Below, one piece after another: positions 33,586 through 43,143 of a DNA stretch of 64,000 nt. How positions within the stretch are numbered: position 1 is the first letter of the stretch; every line of letters begins with the position of its first letter. The notes under the pieces are model-generated. The model did no database searches, was not told the origin of the DNA, and saw nothing but the letters and a program-made list of their open reading frames with translations. The position numbers and the translations under genes were made by a program. The stretch is from contig JAWKTI010000001.1 of the NCBI GenBank assembly GCA_041399155.1, positions 124,001-188,000 on the forward strand. Direction: 5' to 3'. The stretch comes from Zavarzinella sp. (GTDB lineage Bacteria; Planctomycetota; Planctomycetia; Gemmatales; Gemmataceae).

Positions 33586-35211
33586 TTAGTGAATATCTGC
33601 CTGTTTATACCCACCGGTCGATTTGAAGTAAGCAAAGAGCAACAGATAGAAGACCAGCATGATGATCGGGAAGATCGCCACGGTCTTCAGAGCGGTTTTT
33701 TTGGCTTCATTGCCCACGTTTTTCACAATTTCCTGGACTGATTTGTCTTGTTTTTCCAATTTGTCCTTGTTAACAGGTTGGTACTGGCCAAACACACTAT
33801 TCTTCGTGTCATCCATTACCTGACTGTGCACAGCTACGTGGTCGGTTTTCAGCTTCTTGTCAATTTCTTTGTCCTGAATGTTCCCTAACAATGCAGCACC
33901 CACCACACCGACGCCCAACATACCGACACCGCCGGTAATATTCAGTGTTAATGCGCCACCTTTCGGGAAGCGTTCTGCTACCACACCCAGCATGGTGGGC
34001 CAGAAGAATGTTTTGCCAAAACCGTACAAAGTTGCGACTGCCAACACTGCATAACCGGAAGCATAGGAAAGACCAAACAGACCCACAGCTGCAATCGCAG
34101 AACTGACTGCCAGCAAGCCAACTGGTGAAATCGCGTGAACAATAGGACCAGCAAAGAAACGCAGGACCATCATGATCAGCGAGGTGTAAACCAGCACATA
34201 ACCACCTTTCAAACCCATTTTTTCCATGGCGGGGGTCATCAGGTCGGAAATCCAGCTATCGGTGCCCAGTTCTGTGGTTGCCAATGGCACCATAATGCAA
34301 AGCAGCAGGAAGAACATGATTCGACCAAGCGACATGGTGTACAAACCGAAGGCCAGACTGATAGCACCCACGATTCCCCAGTAAACACTGCTTTCGTTGG
34401 TGATGGTCTTCACACCTAAACCTGGGATGTTCATGGAGTAAACAACAGTTTCCCAATATTCGCGATTCTTGAAAATGAACTCTAATTGTGTCAAAACGTT
34501 GGTCACTTCGGCGACAATCAATGCTACCACCACAAAGGCACCCAGGAAACCTACTTCCTTTAACATATCGCGGTAAGAAACACCTGCAGCAACACGTTCA
34601 CTGACAGGGAATTTGCAGCCAATCAGCATCACTGCATATAGTACAACGGGGATAGCGAGCAACCCGACTTTGTAAGTCCAGGGAGTGGCACCCATGGACA
34701 GAGCAATGATCCCACCAACTACCAGCCCACCCGGCCAGCCAGCGTGCAGAATATTCAACCATTTGGTCTTCTGGCGGGCAAAGATTGTTGCAACTACGGG
34801 GTTGATCACCGCTTCAACGGTACCGTTCCCCAGTGCCACAATGAAATTCCCAAGGTAGAGCATCCAGTAACCGCTTTTCTGGCCAGCAGCAACTTGTTCC
34901 TGGGTTGCCCCCTCACCTGCCAGCATCATTGGGGCACACATGGTTATCACCATCGATGCGGTGTGGCAGATAAAAGCGAACACCATTGCCACGCCATAAC
35001 CGATGCGGTCGATAATCAGACTGAACAGCACAATACTAATTGCAAAAGGCCACAAACCCACGCCGAATAACTGGCCTTTCTGGGTTTCAGACAGGCCGAA
35101 CTGCTTTTGCCAGTCGTCCATGATCATGGCACGCACGATAAAGCCAAACGCGGTAGCGATCAGGGCGATGAAACAGCCCCAGAATAGTCGCTTGTTACCA
35201 GTTTCGTTCAT
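33586..35211 (-). CDS. MFS-family transporter, planctomycete type
   Basis: A 541-residue inner-membrane protein with about twelve helices. It starts KRLFWGCFIALIATAFGFIVRAMIM, with the motif 'LFGVGLWPFAISIVLFSLIIDRIGYG' (D-R-x-G, loop 2-3 motif), 'LHAGWPGGLVVGGIIALSMG' and the later 'GFGKTFFWPTMLGVVAERFPKGGALTLNITGGVGMLGVGVVGAALLG' region. A hydrophilic stretch at about residues 455-510 (DKKLKTDHVAVHSQVMDD) follows helix 11 and precedes the last helix. Substrate not predicted; sugars are plausible for this planctomycete subfamily. ATG 35211 has a GGAG-containing sequence upstream. Confidence 0.8.
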   Translation of the reverse strand: MNETGNKRLFWGCFIALIATAFGFIVRAMIMDDWQKQFGLSETQKGQLFGVGLWPFAISIVLFSLIIDRIGYGVAMVFAFICHTASMVITMCAPMMLAGEGATQEQVAAGQKSGYWMLYLGNFIVALGNGTVEAVINPVVATIFARQKTKWLNILHAGWPGGLVVGGIIALSMGATPWTYKVGLLAIPVVLYAVMLIGCKFPVSERVAAGVSYRDMLKEVGFLGAFVVVALIVAEVTNVLTQLEFIFKNREYWETVVYSMNIPGLGVKTITNESSVYWGIVGAISLAFGLYTMSLGRIMFFLLLCIMVPLATTELGTDSWISDLMTPAMEKMGLKGGYVLVYTSLIMMVLRFFAGPIVHAISPVGLLAVSSAIAAVGLFGLSYASGYAVLAVATLYGFGKTFFWPTMLGVVAERFPKGGALTLNITGGVGMLGVGVVGAALLGNIQDKEIDKKLKTDHVAVHSQVMDDTKNSVFGQYQPVNKDKLEKQDKSVQEIVKNVGNEAKKTALKTVAIFPIIMLVFYLLLFAYFKSTGGYKQADIH

Positions 35212-35643
35212 TCCAGGATTACTCCAAAGTCCTCAACGGGAGGAGGTTAATGTAGTTGAGAATTGTGATCGTACCTAAGTTCTGTACGTAAGTCAACATT
35301 ACCGCGGGCAGGAAACTGGTATTGACCAAAATTTTCAGATCGATTCGGATAGTATCGCCAGAAAAATCAGCCCCTGGTGGGCAAATTTCAGGATGATTCT
35401 CATCAAAACGATAATCTTTGCCACCTTACCGCCGCAGTGATTTTCTACTGCTCGACTGCCCCAGAACACCGGAAACGACATGAAGTGGCAGTCGCAGTAC
35501 CTCCGCAAACAACCATGAGGGAGGCAAAAACCTCTCTGTACAAGCTAAGCTGCCAAGGAAATGGAACTAAAATAACCGAAAAAATCTCGCACCAGATTTC
35601 ACAACTGATTACACTGAGAACAGATTTACAGAAGGATAACCTC
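35212..35643. other. 432-base divergent intergenic region
   Basis: Holds the promoter regions of the MFS gene and of the beta-propeller gene at 35644. No coding frame with a ribosome binding site, no hairpin or repeat seen by eye. Confidence 0.4.
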
Positions 35644-36912
35644 ATGAAAGTGACATATCTTCCCATCCTGGGTGCCATGCTGCTGGCAGGCCCCTTGCTG
35701 TCACAATCGCCGGAATTAACCTGGTCGCAGTTTCGTGGGCCGGGCGGACAAGGCATTGCAACTGGAAAAGTACCTACCGAGTGGGGTGCAGAGAAAAACA
35801 TTCTCTGGAAGCAGGAAATGCCAGGCCCAGGTGCATCCAGCCCGATTGTTGTGGGAGATGCGATTTATCTGACTTGCTGGACTGGTTACAACGTCCCACG
35901 TACAGAGCGCGGCAACATGGACGACTTGCGACTGCATCTGCTATGTTTCGATTTCAAAACAGGAAAAGAGCGTTGGAAAACCACTGTTGAACCAAAATTG
36001 CCAGAACAGGAAACCATCCGTGATGAGCATGGCTACGCCACCAGCACGCCCGTCAGTGATGGGAAACGATTGTACGTATTTTTTGGCAAAACGGGTGTAT
36101 TCGCATTCGACTTGAATGGCAAAAAACTCTGGCAGGCGGATGTGGGATCGGGCCTGAATGGCTGGGGCAGTGCGGCTTCACCCATTGTCTGGCAGAATTT
36201 GGTGATCGTGAACGCCAGTGTGGAAAGCGAAAGTATGTACGCACTGGATGCGGAAACCGGCAAAGAAATCTGGCGAGCACGCGGCATCAAAGAAGCGTGG
36301 AATACCCCCCACCTGGCAGTACTGAACGCAAAAGAGGCCGAAGTAATTGTGGGTACACCGGGCAAAGTGCTGGGATTTGATGCTGCAACCGGAAAACAAC
36401 TCTGGAGTTGCGCCAACGATATTACCTGGTATATCGTTCCCACCATCGTGCAGCATGGCGACAAAATCTGGTCGTTAGGTGGCAGATCGGGCACCACTGC
36501 GGTGGCGTTCAAACGTGGTGGCACAGGCGATATTACCAAAACGCACCGGATGTGGACCAGCAACATCGGCTCGAATGTAACATCGCCCATTTACTACGAT
36601 GGGTATTTGTATTGGATGAATGATAATCGCGAAACTGCTTACTGTGCTGATGCAGAGAAAGGTAAATTGCAATACGAAGAACAGATCCCACGTGGGGGGC
36701 AGATTTATGGTTCGCCAGTGCTTGTGGATGGAAAGATCTACTATCCCAACCGCACAGGGAAAGTATTTGTTGTGGCAGCAAAACCCAAATTTGAGCTGCT
36801 GGCGACCAATGATTTCAACGATCGCAGTGCATTCAATGCCAGCCCCGCTGTCGCCCACAATCGCCTGCTGGTCCGTTCCAACAACTTTTTGTATTGCATC
36901 GGTGCAGATTAA
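35644..36912 (+). CDS. Secreted PQQ-like beta-propeller repeat protein
   Basis: The ATG at 35644, preceded by AAGGA, gives 422 residues with a signal peptide (MKVTYLPILGAMLLAGPLLSQ). The body shows WD40/PQQ-type blades: WSQFRGPGGQGIA, WEQEMPGPGASSPIVVGDAIYLTCW, CFDFKTGKERWKT, YATSTPVSDGKRLYVFFGKTGVFAFDLNGKKLWQADVG and YALDAETGKEIW. These 'W.......G.VYA.D..TGK..W' repeats are typical of PQQ-binding-like propellers of planctomycetes, of unknown substrate. It does not carry visible metal or PQQ-ligand residues, so redox activity is unproven. Confidence 0.83.
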   Translation: MKVTYLPILGAMLLAGPLLSQSPELTWSQFRGPGGQGIATGKVPTEWGAEKNILWKQEMPGPGASSPIVVGDAIYLTCWTGYNVPRTERGNMDDLRLHLLCFDFKTGKERWKTTVEPKLPEQETIRDEHGYATSTPVSDGKRLYVFFGKTGVFAFDLNGKKLWQADVGSGLNGWGSAASPIVWQNLVIVNASVESESMYALDAETGKEIWRARGIKEAWNTPHLAVLNAKEAEVIVGTPGKVLGFDAATGKQLWSCANDITWYIVPTIVQHGDKIWSLGGRSGTTAVAFKRGGTGDITKTHRMWTSNIGSNVTSPIYYDGYLYWMNDNRETAYCADAEKGKLQYEEQIPRGGQIYGSPVLVDGKIYYPNRTGKVFVVAAKPKFELLATNDFNDRSAFNASPAVAHNRLLVRSNNFLYCIGAD

Positions 36913-36932
36913 TACGCCAGCGGATGACTATT

Positions 36933-37895
36933 ATGTCCAGTAATTTTTACCTCGACGCGATCAATAAACTAAAGAATACTAATCTTTTAGAGTCAGAATT
37001 ATTAAATCCTCGAAAAGTACCATTATCCGTTCAATTGAGGATGTTACAACACCCAGTGATGATTGTTATTGGCTGTGTCTTCATTCTGTTCAGTTCCGTA
37101 GTCTTTATTATTCCACAATTGGCCGCTGGGAATCGATTCGAAAGTCCGTGGCAATTTTTTCCATTTATTCATCTACTGATTGGTCTCGGAATGGTCCTTG
37201 TACCCTTGGCTCAATTGCGAAAACGCGTACAAATATTGAAAAATGGTGTCATGACACCTGCCATCATCTTCGCAATTCAGGATCAAGGAATAACGAATTC
37301 TACAAGCCATGAACCAATGGGAGTTAAAAATGTTTCCGGACAATGGCTTGATTTTGATACAGGATATGTTAAGGCGAGAGAATTCTGGGAAAAAACAATA
37401 CCTATTGCCCGAAATGGGCAATCAAACCCGCTAACGGTACTTATGCCTGTATTTGGCTGTGTATTAATGGCGTTTGGTGCTTTTATAGTACTCTTCTTTG
37501 CAGTATTTGTTTTTCTCATCTGGTTTAATGGTAAACAACCGATTTCAGAAAAAATCATCTGGACAGGAGGCGCATGCGCATTTCTCTTAATCTATTTAGT
37601 CAGTGTCTGGGTGGGTCAGCGTTGGATAACTAAGGTGAAACAGTTTTCCGAAGGGCATGTTTCGATAGGTCAAATGGGAATCCCAACAATCGTTTGCTGC
37701 CGCTTTATATACGCAGTGTCTGAAGAAATAAAAGAATCAATGCTCTATATTGATTTCAGGTTTCGCCTTCAGACAGGACAATCTGATCCATCTGATCTGG
37801 CAGTTTATGATCCCTCCAATCCCCAACAAGTTATTTTACTTGGAGGATTTTCTCCACCAATTTCGTACAGTCATGGCAAGTGGGGAGTCAAATGA
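36933..37895 (+). CDS. Membrane protein with DUF3592-like domain
   Basis: The ATG at 36933 gives 320 residues. The first half has hydrophobic segments (MIVIGCVFILFSSVVFIIPQL, FFPFIHLLIGLGMVLVPLA), then a short extracellular or cytoplasmic domain (residues about 105-160, MTPAIIFAIQDQG with beta strands, like DUF3592), followed by VFGCVLMAFGAFIVLFFAVFVFLIW and LLIYLVSVWVGQ. The downstream gene overlaps its stop by four bases, so the two are translationally coupled. Function unknown. Confidence 0.6.
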   Translation: MSSNFYLDAINKLKNTNLLESELLNPRKVPLSVQLRMLQHPVMIVIGCVFILFSSVVFIIPQLAAGNRFESPWQFFPFIHLLIGLGMVLVPLAQLRKRVQILKNGVMTPAIIFAIQDQGITNSTSHEPMGVKNVSGQWLDFDTGYVKAREFWEKTIPIARNGQSNPLTVLMPVFGCVLMAFGAFIVLFFAVFVFLIWFNGKQPISEKIIWTGGACAFLLIYLVSVWVGQRWITKVKQFSEGHVSIGQMGIPTIVCCRFIYAVSEEIKESMLYIDFRFRLQTGQSDPSDLAVYDPSNPQQVILLGGFSPPISYSHGKWGVK

Positions 37896-39196
37896 GCGGC
37901 GTTGGCGAATCTGATTCCATTGAATTGCTGTGGAATCGATTGCCTGAACGGATGCGCAATCGATTAAAACATCATCTTAATGAAAACGAGCGTTTGCTTT
38001 GGTTTGCTCAGCCCAATGAGAGGCGAATGGCCAGGCGAGCTTTGCCTGGACTAATAATCAAAAATATATTTCCACTATTTGTTGGTTCTGGATTTCTCTC
38101 GGCAGGTCTCCTGTGGGAATTCGTCAATCCAAATGTACCAGCAAGTAAATGGATTTGGTGGATTGCGTGGACAGCTTATGTAGTCTCAGCAATATCGATA
38201 TTCAGCAGGTACTACATCATATATCATCGTGCTATGCGGACAATCTACGCGATTACAGATCAACGTGCTCTGGAGTACTGTGCAACATTTATCAGCAGAG
38301 TGCAATCCTTTCAATGGTCAGAAATCGAATTTGGGTCTGTCCATTCCTGGACAGACGGCTCTGGCGAAATCCGTTTAGAACCAAGGCTGATTCATCGGAA
38401 AAGGCGATTGAATGATTATGGAAATATACGATTTGAATTTCTGAATAATGTGAAGATCGCCAGTGAAATTATCGAGCAATTTCTCGGACGAGAACTTCCA
38501 CACGAGAAGCCAGTTCATCGAATTCGAAACCATACGATTGAACTTGCTATACCTGAAGCTGATCACCTAGCACGTCCTTTGAAAGAACAATTGAATGTGG
38601 AGATGAATTCAGATGAAAAGGTTCTCTGGGTGGGAATACCTACCGCACACAGAATGGCTCTCAGAACAGCTTTTCCAAGTGGGTGCTTGTTTCTGATTGT
38701 TTTTGTCTGCACCGGAGTAACTTATTTCGTTGCAAGTATCGTAACTTCCATCATACCCGAAGGAAGTTTTAAGCGTTGGGTGCAAGGAATACCCTGGTTA
38801 TTCGGGTTATTGTTGCCTGTGCTGGGTGGGTTCACAATCCTTGCGATCGGTGCTGGGTGTTATGCAGCCCGTCGAACCGCTTACTTGATTACGAATCAAA
38901 GAGCAGTTATTGTAAAAGTAGGTATGGGTGGACGTATCATTTCTTTCGGAAAAACAGCACTAGACAGGGTCCAGGTTCGCCAACTGGATAATGGGGGTGG
39001 TGAAATCATTTTTGAGGAGAAAATTTGCCAATCAATAGCGGATTCTGATTCAACTGAACATCGGTCAGATGTAATTGGATTTTTTGAATTGAAGCAAATC
39101 GAACCAGCTCGGATTGCACTGGAACAATTGCTGGGATATCAATTGAATGTACAACATTTAAACGCACTTTCGTTAAATCAGGACCACAAGTGCTGA
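37892..39196 (+). CDS. Tandem bacterial PH-like domain membrane protein
   Basis: The ATG at 37892 overlaps the upstream stop (ATGA) and has GGGGAG before it, giving 434 residues. The protein is a duplicated unit. Each half has a short N-terminal segment 'NENERLLWFAQP' or 'NSDEKVLWVGIP', a hydrophobic hairpin (LIIKNIFPLFVGSGFLSAGLLW; GCLFLIVFVCTGVTYFVASIV), then YAITDQRALEYC or YLITNQRAVIVK with 'GEIRLEPR' or 'GGGEIIFEEK', the PH-like signature of YdbS/bPH-type proteins. Paired with the DUF3592-like gene, probably a membrane complex. Function unknown. Confidence 0.7.
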   Translation: MSGVGESDSIELLWNRLPERMRNRLKHHLNENERLLWFAQPNERRMARRALPGLIIKNIFPLFVGSGFLSAGLLWEFVNPNVPASKWIWWIAWTAYVVSAISIFSRYYIIYHRAMRTIYAITDQRALEYCATFISRVQSFQWSEIEFGSVHSWTDGSGEIRLEPRLIHRKRRLNDYGNIRFEFLNNVKIASEIIEQFLGRELPHEKPVHRIRNHTIELAIPEADHLARPLKEQLNVEMNSDEKVLWVGIPTAHRMALRTAFPSGCLFLIVFVCTGVTYFVASIVTSIIPEGSFKRWVQGIPWLFGLLLPVLGGFTILAIGAGCYAARRTAYLITNQRAVIVKVGMGGRIISFGKTALDRVQVRQLDNGGGEIIFEEKICQSIADSDSTEHRSDVIGFFELKQIEPARIALEQLLGYQLNVQHLNALSLNQDHKC

Positions 39197-39400
39197 TTTC
39201 TGCATCATCGTTTGATCGTCTAATCGATGATGGCGATGTTTTTATTACCCTGCTGTCAACACAAAAAAACGAGCTGTTCAAGGTGTAGAAAGCTTTTGAA
39301 ACATCGTTATAATGCCCACTTGCCAGTTCTGGTCAGGGAGATCGTTTTCGGCGAAGGATTGTTCGATTTCTGGTCTTCACAAGGGAGATTACTTACCAAG

Positions 39401-40993
39401 ATGGCTGATCGCTGGCAGTGGCATCGTTCTCCGCAGTATTCAGATAATTTTCAGATCGATCTGGAACAATGGTTGCAACTTCCTGCTACTCAAGTAGTGA
39501 AGGCGAATGAATCCCGCACCGTTTATCGGGTGGTGTTGCCAGAAATGGTGGTGTACGTTAAAGTTTGCCGCCACAATGGGGCCAGATCGTGGTTACGCGA
39601 CCTGGCACGTGGGCCAAAAGCCAAATTAGAGTTCGAAACCTCACTGGCGATGAATCATTTTGGCATTCCTGTACCCACCGTTGTGGCGTGGGGGCGTTCT
39701 TACGGGTTTTTACCTGGCACCAGCATTTTGATCACTCAGGAAGTACCGGAAGTTCGCACATTCGAAGAGTTTCTGCTTTCTCAAACGTGGACTGCCCAAC
39801 AGCAGCACCATTTTGCCAGGCAGTTTGGCCAGTTCGTGGGACAATTACACCACCAACATGTGCTGCACCCCGATCCGCATCCAGGGAATTTGTTGGTGCG
39901 GGCAGATGCTGATGGCAATTTGCAGTTTTTTCTGGTCGATCTGCACAATCTGCAGTTCGGGCGGGAATTATCCCCCACAGAAATTGAAACGAATCTGCTG
40001 CACCTGAATCGCTGGTTTTTGCAGAAAACCACGTTTTCGGTGCGACGCCAGTTCTGGCTGGCCTACCAGAAAATTGCCGCAGTGGATACGATCAGTCCGC
40101 AAGTCATTGAACAACGCACCTGGGTCAGCATACAGGACTTGTGGGATTCGCGGGCAAAACGATGTTTCCGCACCAATCGCAGTTTTCATGTTGTCAAGCA
40201 GCCCCCGCTGCAAGGGTATGTGGATGTGGAGTTGGATTCCGCCAGCCTGGCCACACTGCTGGAAAATCCGGAGGCACCGTTCAAAAATGAGAGTAAACTA
40301 ATGAAAAACTCTCGCACCTCCACTGTGGGAGAAGTTTCGATTCGTTATCAGGGCCAGACCCACCTGGCAATCTGGAAGCGATTCAACATTAAGAAATGGT
40401 GGACACCCTGGACCAATCGACTGGTGCGTTCCAATGCACTCAGATCGTGGCTGTATGCCCATCATTTGTTAGCACGTGGCTTGCCCACAGCACAACCGTT
40501 GCTGGTGCTGCACCGCACCGCCTGGTTCGGCAAGTGGGAAGGCTACCTGCTGACACTGAAGATTCCTGATGCCCAGGAACTGCCCCAGGCACTGGTGCCA
40601 CTGACCAACAGGGAATTTGCGAACGTACTCGACCAACTGGCTCAGCACATTGGTTTGTTTCATGCCACAGGTCTCAGTCATGGTGATTTGAAAGGCCCCA
40701 ACATTCTGCTGTCTCACCAGCAAGGTGCGTTGCGGCTCTACTTGATTGATCTGGTGGCTGTACGCCGGGTACATCGGTTACCTTTTCGCACCCGCTGTCA
40801 GGAATTGGCCCGCCTGAATGTGAGTCTGATGTCGCTTAACAGGCTGAGAAATTCAGATCGGTTACGAATTTTAAGAATTTACCTCAACCGCACGCGGGAG
40901 CAATCCCACTGGAAGCGGGCATGGACGTTGATTCAACAGGAAACCAAGCGAAAAATCGACCAGAACACCGCCCGTGGGCGCAGTATTCATTAA
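39401..40993 (+). CDS. Tandem WaaP/Kdo-type lipopolysaccharide kinase-like protein
   Basis: The ATG at 39401 gives 530 residues; an open frame runs further upstream but those residues look non-coding. The protein contains two protein-kinase-like domains. Domain 1 (about 20-250) has VVYVKVC with the ATP-binding lysine (near residue 54), HPDPHPGNLL (156-165, catalytic Asp158, Asn163) and FLVDLHN (177-183, Asp180). Domain 2 (about 300-530) has HGDLKGPNILL (427-437, Asp429 and Asn434) and LIDL (448-451, Asp450). These match the HxDx4N and DFG/DLH-like motifs of WaaP/Kdo and RIO-like kinases that phosphorylate lipid A-core sugars or small molecules. Two tandem copies in one chain are noteworthy; the second domain is closer to the consensus. 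Confidence 0.75.
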   Translation: MADRWQWHRSPQYSDNFQIDLEQWLQLPATQVVKANESRTVYRVVLPEMVVYVKVCRHNGARSWLRDLARGPKAKLEFETSLAMNHFGIPVPTVVAWGRSYGFLPGTSILITQEVPEVRTFEEFLLSQTWTAQQQHHFARQFGQFVGQLHHQHVLHPDPHPGNLLVRADADGNLQFFLVDLHNLQFGRELSPTEIETNLLHLNRWFLQKTTFSVRRQFWLAYQKIAAVDTISPQVIEQRTWVSIQDLWDSRAKRCFRTNRSFHVVKQPPLQGYVDVELDSASLATLLENPEAPFKNESKLMKNSRTSTVGEVSIRYQGQTHLAIWKRFNIKKWWTPWTNRLVRSNALRSWLYAHHLLARGLPTAQPLLVLHRTAWFGKWEGYLLTLKIPDAQELPQALVPLTNREFANVLDQLAQHIGLFHATGLSHGDLKGPNILLSHQQGALRLYLIDLVAVRRVHRLPFRTRCQELARLNVSLMSLNRLRNSDRLRILRIYLNRTREQSHWKRAWTLIQQETKRKIDQNTARGRSIH

Positions 40994-41053
40994 CAAATGA
41001 GATTAGCTAGAAACTAACACAATATATCACTGTAGGATATTCCATAAAAGCAG

Positions 41054-41431
41054 ATGAAGATCGCAATAGACATTGATGGCACGATCACGGAACATCCAGA
41101 ATTCTTTGCTAAGTTGTCAAGCGCCTTTCATGCAGTTGGCCATTACATCATCATCCTGACCTTCCGCGACCCTGAACGAGAAGCAGAAACGAAGGTTCAG
41201 CTTGCTGGTTGGGGCATCATTTTTGACGAATTGGTCATCGCACCCTCGCTGGAAGGAAAAGGCCCGTTGTGTGGGTCACTTAGTGTGGATCTATTTTTTG
41301 ATGACCAGGATGAATGTATCGTTGGTGTCCCCGAATCGGTGCTTGTGTGCAAAGTCCGGAATGGAGGTAACTTCGATTTCTCTCGACAGCAGTGGATCAG
41401 TACGGGACGGCTTACCCGGCTGTTACGTTGA
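41054..41431 (+). CDS. HAD-superfamily-like hydrolase, small
   Basis: A 125-residue protein that starts with MKIAIDIDGTITEHPEFFAKL, the HAD motif I DxDGT (Asp6 nucleophile and Asp8), followed by IIILTFRDPEREAETKVQL (motif II Thr) and VDLFFDDQDECI with the DD pair (motif IV). The lysine of motif III may be in the SLEGKGPL segment. Short HAD enzymes of this size include phosphatases acting on small metabolites or nucleotides; the substrate is unknown. It lies about 60 bases after the tandem kinase, which might be its functional partner. Confidence 0.75.
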   Translation: MKIAIDIDGTITEHPEFFAKLSSAFHAVGHYIIILTFRDPEREAETKVQLAGWGIIFDELVIAPSLEGKGPLCGSLSVDLFFDDQDECIVGVPESVLVCKVRNGGNFDFSRQQWISTGRLTRLLR

Positions 41432-41714
41432 ATAATTTCCCATCAGTACATCTGGCAAAAGCACTTATAAACCTCCAGCAACTATCAAACAGCGATATCG
41501 TTGAAAAATCAGTCGCCCATGCACCACCGAATTCTGGTTTTTTCTCTGAAATTCTTGGCAAATTGGCGTGGATCAGTTACCATGTGGGCATGTATCGTAT
41601 TGCAATCCCGCAGTATTCATTAGATGAAGGTGAGAATTGCTAAAGTCGTCGAACGGTGCCTAATTGTTCAATGAAATTGCCTAGATGTGAAATGTTTTTT
41701 TGCGAAACTACCAG
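41432..41714. other. 283-base gap after HAD-like gene
   Basis: A short plus-strand frame (41392-41643, 83 residues) overlaps the HAD gene end and has no ribosome binding site; I do not call it. Nothing else was seen. Confidence 0.35.
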
Positions 41715-43001
41715 ATGAAAATCACAAAATCTCAGTTGCACATCCTGTTTCTTACTTGCTTGTGGTGCGCCATTTCGTTACTGCAACAAGCGAAATTACA
41801 GGCTGCTGAAAACTTCCCACCTGGCTGGGTGCCTGTAAAAATGCTGGTTGATACCCCACCGTGGGACGAAATTCGCAAAACAACCGATCATGTGCAACTA
41901 TACCTTCCCAACGGTAATCAGCCAGTTCGTGGAGTTTTCATTTGTTACGTCTTTCACAGTGGGGACCCACGGGAACTGGCTCAGCTGTGGAACTTTGCTC
42001 TGGTAACTGTGCCATACCCATTTGAATACGATCTGGGGGTCAATGATAAACGCAATGGGCGTTACAAATTAGGCCATCCCATGCAGGACATGGGCCTGAT
42101 ATTGCGTTATTTGGAGCATGCAGCAAAAACTACGAAACATCCCGAATTGGCTACCGTTCCCATTGTGGGCTGGCTGGGTCAAAACGGATCTGTTCTTGGT
42201 AATGACCTGTTTCAGAAAGCACCTGAGCGTGTCCTGGCATGGAGCGATTCATTTCCCAACCGATTAAGACAGGTTCCGGATTTTACCAAAAAGGTGCCAT
42301 TTGCGTTCGCGTGGGAAATTTCCAAAGCGGAACTGAAAGCGAAGCAACGGACTTACAAGACAAACGATACGCCACTCGAAGATCTGAGTTGTCGGGCAAA
42401 TACATACGGTTTCGAACATGGAATCTATTCCAAATTCAACTTTTTCATGGCCTATCTCGATCGCTGCATTCAATTGAGACTGCCAAAAGAAGTGCCCCCA
42501 CCTGGGGAACAGGTGGTGATGAAACCGATCAATCGAACCGATGGCTGGCTGGGCGATTTTGATCCTGTCAGCGAATGGAACCCGATTTTACCCGCCACCG
42601 ATCCCAAAACGGCAAAGTTCAAATATCCCGTGTGGTTTCCAGATGAATATGCTGCCTGCATGTGGCGGACGTATCATTCCGCCCAGCCGCAATTGAAACT
42701 GACCGCACCTACGGTGGAATATTCGAAAAGGGATGGCAAGTGGGGCGGGCCGATCTGTGGCCTTGGATATAATGGCTATTTGAATGTCAAAGAGTCGCAC
42801 ACCTTTCGGGTGCAAACCAGCAGTGCCTTTCAGAAGGTGGAAATTTACGACGGCAACCAGCTGCTTGGCATAGCTAATCCCACCTCACTGGAATTGGGTA
42901 ATATTCGTTTGTCGCCTGGCTTGCGGTGCCTCTATGCTGTCGGCGTGCAAGAAAATGGCACGCGCAGTGCCAGTCGACCGGCATTTGCAATTGTTCGCTA
43001 A
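41715..43001 (+). CDS. Secreted planctomycete protein with alpha/beta-hydrolase-like layout
   Basis: The ATG at 41715 gives 428 residues with a signal peptide (residues 1-34, LHILFLTCLWCAISLLQQAKLQAAE). The mature part starts NFPPGWVPVKMLVD and contains VRGVFICYVFHSGD, 'LGHPMQDMGLILRYLEHAAKTTKHPELATVPIVGWLGQNGSVLGNDLFQKAPERVLAW', which resembles an alpha/beta hydrolase core in which the nucleophile elbow reads GQNGS instead of GxSxG, so activity may be lost or different. The C-terminal part (about 320-428) is strand-rich (KVEIYDGNQLLGIANP). No family assigned. It ends 38 bases upstream of the left inverted repeat of the IS element. Confidence 0.6.
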   Translation: MKITKSQLHILFLTCLWCAISLLQQAKLQAAENFPPGWVPVKMLVDTPPWDEIRKTTDHVQLYLPNGNQPVRGVFICYVFHSGDPRELAQLWNFALVTVPYPFEYDLGVNDKRNGRYKLGHPMQDMGLILRYLEHAAKTTKHPELATVPIVGWLGQNGSVLGNDLFQKAPERVLAWSDSFPNRLRQVPDFTKKVPFAFAWEISKAELKAKQRTYKTNDTPLEDLSCRANTYGFEHGIYSKFNFFMAYLDRCIQLRLPKEVPPPGEQVVMKPINRTDGWLGDFDPVSEWNPILPATDPKTAKFKYPVWFPDEYAACMWRTYHSAQPQLKLTAPTVEYSKRDGKWGGPICGLGYNGYLNVKESHTFRVQTSSAFQKVEIYDGNQLLGIANPTSLELGNIRLSPGLRCLYAVGVQENGTRSASRPAFAIVR

Positions 43002-43039
43002 CTAATAAGAGATAAGCACTTACAATTTAATATATTCTA

Positions 43040-43068
43040 AACCAAAATCAGATTGAAAATCGGTGTTT
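43040..43068 (+). repeat. Left terminal inverted repeat of IS630 element
   Basis: AACCAAAATCAGATTGAAAA followed by TCGG-T-GTTT matches the reverse complement of 44219-44247 with one mismatch (position 43064). The outer two bases (43037-43038, CT) also match the other end. Confidence 0.85.
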
Positions 43069-43143
43069 ACAGATTTGGTGAGTTATGTTAAGCTGGTCAG
43101 AATGTTCAACCTAGGCAAGTCGACCAACCTTTGGAGATCAAGG

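Noticed and set aside
41392..41643. 83-residue open frame at the end of the HAD-like gene
   Set aside because: No ribosome binding site, overlaps the HAD gene and has no family pattern.
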